Shown piece by piece: positions 61,810-64,000 of a stretch of DNA of 64,000 nt. Source of the stretch: Amphiura filiformis (taxonomy: Eukaryota > Echinodermata > Ophiuroidea > Amphilepidida > Amphiuridae); contig NC_092637.1 of assembly GCF_039555335.1 (NCBI RefSeq), forward strand, positions 43,292,990 through 43,356,989, read 5' to 3'. How positions within the stretch are numbered: the first letter of the stretch is position 1; each line of letters begins with the position of its first letter. The notes below the pieces were generated by a model. The model saw nothing but the letters and a program-made list of their open reading frames with translations, was not told the DNA's origin and did not search any database. The translations under genes and the position numbers were made by a program.

Positions 61810-62050
61810 GTAAGTATAACTTTCCTTCATAGTTGTTTTCCCATGCGTGCCAGTGCTTACAATAGTTCAACCAAATACCAGTTTACTTGTGGATCAGAAA
61901 CCGGCGTACGAGATCAATTAATGCTTATCCACCAGCCTTATAATATCATGCAAACAAGGAAAGAAAGAGACTTGCAAATCGTACATCATTACAAACTAGC
62001 GCACGATATCAAATTTATTCTTCTTTCCTCTTCCTCTATATATGTATATA

Positions 62051-62530
62051 CACCAGGCACAAAAAGAAATTCGTCAGTTATAGTCATCCTTGCCGTTCAA
62101 CAACCTCATAATTTTGGATTATTCTGAAATATACATTTTGTAATTTGGACTTTGCTTTCTCACTTGACATCCTGTTCGTGAAAATCGAAGAAGAATTGAT
62201 CAAGATATGCGCCTCCAAACCCTCAAACCCCAAAATCAAAAGTTGCAATTTTAACGATTTTTAATGGGAACGCATCGTTGTATTGCACGAGCACCACGTT
62301 CCGATCAATAAAAGCTCACAATGTATAACAGGCACAATTGAATCGTTGAAATAGCAACTTTTGATTTTGGGGTTTGCGGGTTTGGAAGTACATAATTATC
62401 TTGGTCAATTCTTGCTCGATTTTACGAACTAAGTCCAATTAACAAAATGTATATTTCAGAATAATCCATAATTATCAGGTTGTTGAACAGCAAGTATGAC
62501 TATAACTGACGAGTTTCTTTTTGTGCCTGA
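62051..62530. mobile_element. ~480-bp hairpin element in an AGMO intron
   Basis: The left arm (CAGGCACAAAAAGAAATTCG..., 62051-62255) and right arm (62335-62530) are reverse complements over about 200 bp with several small differences. The loop is about 80 bp. A partial copy lies at 53524-53830. Confidence 0.8.
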
Positions 62531-62598
62531 TGATGATGACCTTGACCATGACCACAAAGACAAAGATAAATAAAAACAACTGTTCATTGTTCTTTCAG

Positions 62599-62750
62599 AG
62601 CAATGATAAAAGGCTTTGAGATTGTTGCATTTGTAGCCATTCACAGACACTACAGCTTGATGAATTTGCCATGGGATAGTCCATGGACTTGGATCATGAC
62701 ATTTCTGGCACTAGACTTCATGTATTACTGGTTTCATCGTATGGCACATG
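62599..62750 (+). CDS. AGMO: Alkylglycerol monooxygenase, third coding exon
   Basis: Acceptor TGTTCTTTCAG precedes 62599 and donor GTAGGT begins at 62751. It encodes AMIKGFEIVAFVAIHRHYSL, MNLPWDSPWTWIMTFLALDF and MYYWFHRMAH. NLPWDSPWTW is an AGMO hallmark. The HRMAH box supplies two of the conserved histidines that ligate the di-iron site of the fatty-acid-hydroxylase superfamily. Phase 2 in, phase 1 out. Confidence 0.92.
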
Positions 62751-63788
62751 GTAGGTATGGCATTTGTCATTTATAATCATTACTGGTGGACACACGGTAA
62801 TTCGCCCAATAAAGACTTTGTCACCGACCAGTTCCAAATATTGCTTAAGTACAGGCCCTATGGAGAAACCAATTCTTTTGTTATCCATTCACCCATATAA
62901 TAATAGCAATCAGATTTTGGGATGGATGTATACACAGTGATTTGATTATAACAGAAACACATAATCATTATTACTAACAGAGGGCGCTGTTACTGTACTA
63001 AAGTACGTGGTATTTTGACAACGGATACACGTGACCATACGTATGCTAGCATACAGCATACTCTTCCAAGCACGGTCTTCATAAACTACGTATTGTCACA
63101 GTGTTTTCCATGTACAATATGTGTGTATTGGGTATTCACAATTTGGATTTGTTGCGAATTTGTGATGTTATTAATGTTTAAAATATTGTCTGATAGTTTC
63201 AGACCGGAATATAACTGGCATCTTGTATTTTTTGAGACATTTTTAAAGGTAATTCCTATTCCCAAACATTGTCAATAATATTTTCAAAGGCCGATATCTC
63301 AATTTCCAATTTTATAATACCATAACTTACGAACTCAATATCTTTGCTTAGAAATTTCCGATTTCATTGTAAAAACTTCAAAATTGATAACCTGCCCAAA
63401 AGTGTCTGGTTTTGACATGACACGTCACATATATGGATTATAGACGCGTCTGCCGATCCTGTCAATCAAACTTGTTAGTAGCGCGTAAAAGGGAGGTTGA
63501 TTCATCTGGTGCTTTCATCGTAGAAAAGGAATCTCTGATAATGGCGGAAGATGTCTGCATGTTTGTATGTTTGAAGGTGTTATATTTTATACATATAATG
63601 CAAAGCGAACAATATATAGTCCAATATATTTCCATACTTTAACTTTTTATAACTTAACGAAGGTAAAAGGGCTCTTTCCAAAAGAACTTTTTTCCCAAAG
63701 AGTTTTCAAGTATATATGAACAATATTCTTCAAAAACTGACCATTCTGTTTTCATAGTATAATAATTTTTTGTGTACATATTTCACAG
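62751..63788 (+). other. AGMO intron 3
   Basis: GTAGGT donor to TATTTCACAG acceptor. Contains a copy of the 48562 MITE family at about 63140-63432 (annotated separately) and otherwise unrecognised AT-rich sequence. Confidence 0.7.
63140..63432 (+). mobile_element. MITE family copy 3 in AGMO intron
   Basis: From ACAATTTGGATTTGTTGCGA to GACATGACACGTCACATATA. The right inverted end is intact and the left end is missing. A short internal stretch present in the other copies has been lost near 63370. Confidence 0.75.
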
Positions 63789-63886
63789 AGGTGAATTTTA
63801 TTTGGGCTGCTCATCAAACTCATCACAGTTCTGAGGAATTCAACCTTGCCACAGCTCTAAGACAGCCACTATTTGAAGTTAAATGG
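63789..63886 (+). CDS. AGMO: Alkylglycerol monooxygenase, fourth coding exon
   Basis: Acceptor TATTTCACAG precedes 63789 and donor GTAAGT begins at 63887. It encodes [20 protein letters not shown] then [13 protein letters not shown]. The HQTHH box is the second metal-binding histidine cluster, required for activity in the family, and is complete here. The remaining histidine box and C-terminal helices must lie beyond the window. Phase 1 in, phase 0 out. Confidence 0.93.
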
Positions 63887-64000
63887 GTAAGTAATATGAC
63901 GATTATAAATTTATATTGCAATAATAACAGTATTTATTAGGGCTATTCCACCCCCGTAGACAATACATGCTGAGGGCAGGTTTTTTTTTAATTGTACAAT

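Overview
The window is animal nuclear DNA, most likely from an echinoderm-like invertebrate deuterostome. The reasons are intron-containing genes with GT-AG splice sites, a very large leucine-rich-repeat GPCR, tRNA-derived SINE-like pieces, foldback elements built like the sea-urchin TU family, and many TAGGCCTA-centred runs. The taxon is an inference; nothing in the sequence proves it. The DNA is AT-rich and dominated by repeats, with few genes.

Layout. 1-10 kb: transposon-like elements with inverted ends (616-1482, 2791-3127, 3717-5431) and a 752-bp unit repeated three times (7576-9828). 10.2-11.2 kb: an uninterrupted C2H2 zinc-finger reading frame on the minus strand. 12-18 kb: a foldback element (12202-13429), a motif-bearing inverted-repeat element (14828-15934) and two more elements with inverted ends. 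18-25 kb: mostly unrecognised sequence with SINE and tRNA-like pieces. 25.2-31.9 kb: a 128-bp satellite holding a 2.3-kb element that sits precisely between two halves of a monomer. 32.3-42.5 kb: about 10 kb of a 61-bp satellite with a 3.35-kb tandem duplication. 42.9-47.6 kb: a minus-strand LRR-GPCR with two apparent frameshifts. 47.8-56.0 kb: LINE, Penelope-like, mariner-like and MITE remnants. 56.3-63.9 kb: the first four coding exons of an alkylglycerol monooxygenase (AGMO/TMEM195) gene on the plus strand, whose introns hold more elements and one promoter-like patch. The gene runs off the right edge.

The three genes show no sign of acting together. The most unusual theme is that several unrelated elements share one plan: inverted ends plus many copies of an element-private short motif. 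Examples are CGATGCTAC...TGGACACCG, GTGAGCTACGTTAC, GGCTAGTTAAAATTTT, GGTTCGCTATCTCTAA and TTTGATACACTTTTGATACA. In two of them the motif is scattered at intervals through otherwise unrelated sequence instead of forming a tandem array. I do not recognise that arrangement as a described element class.
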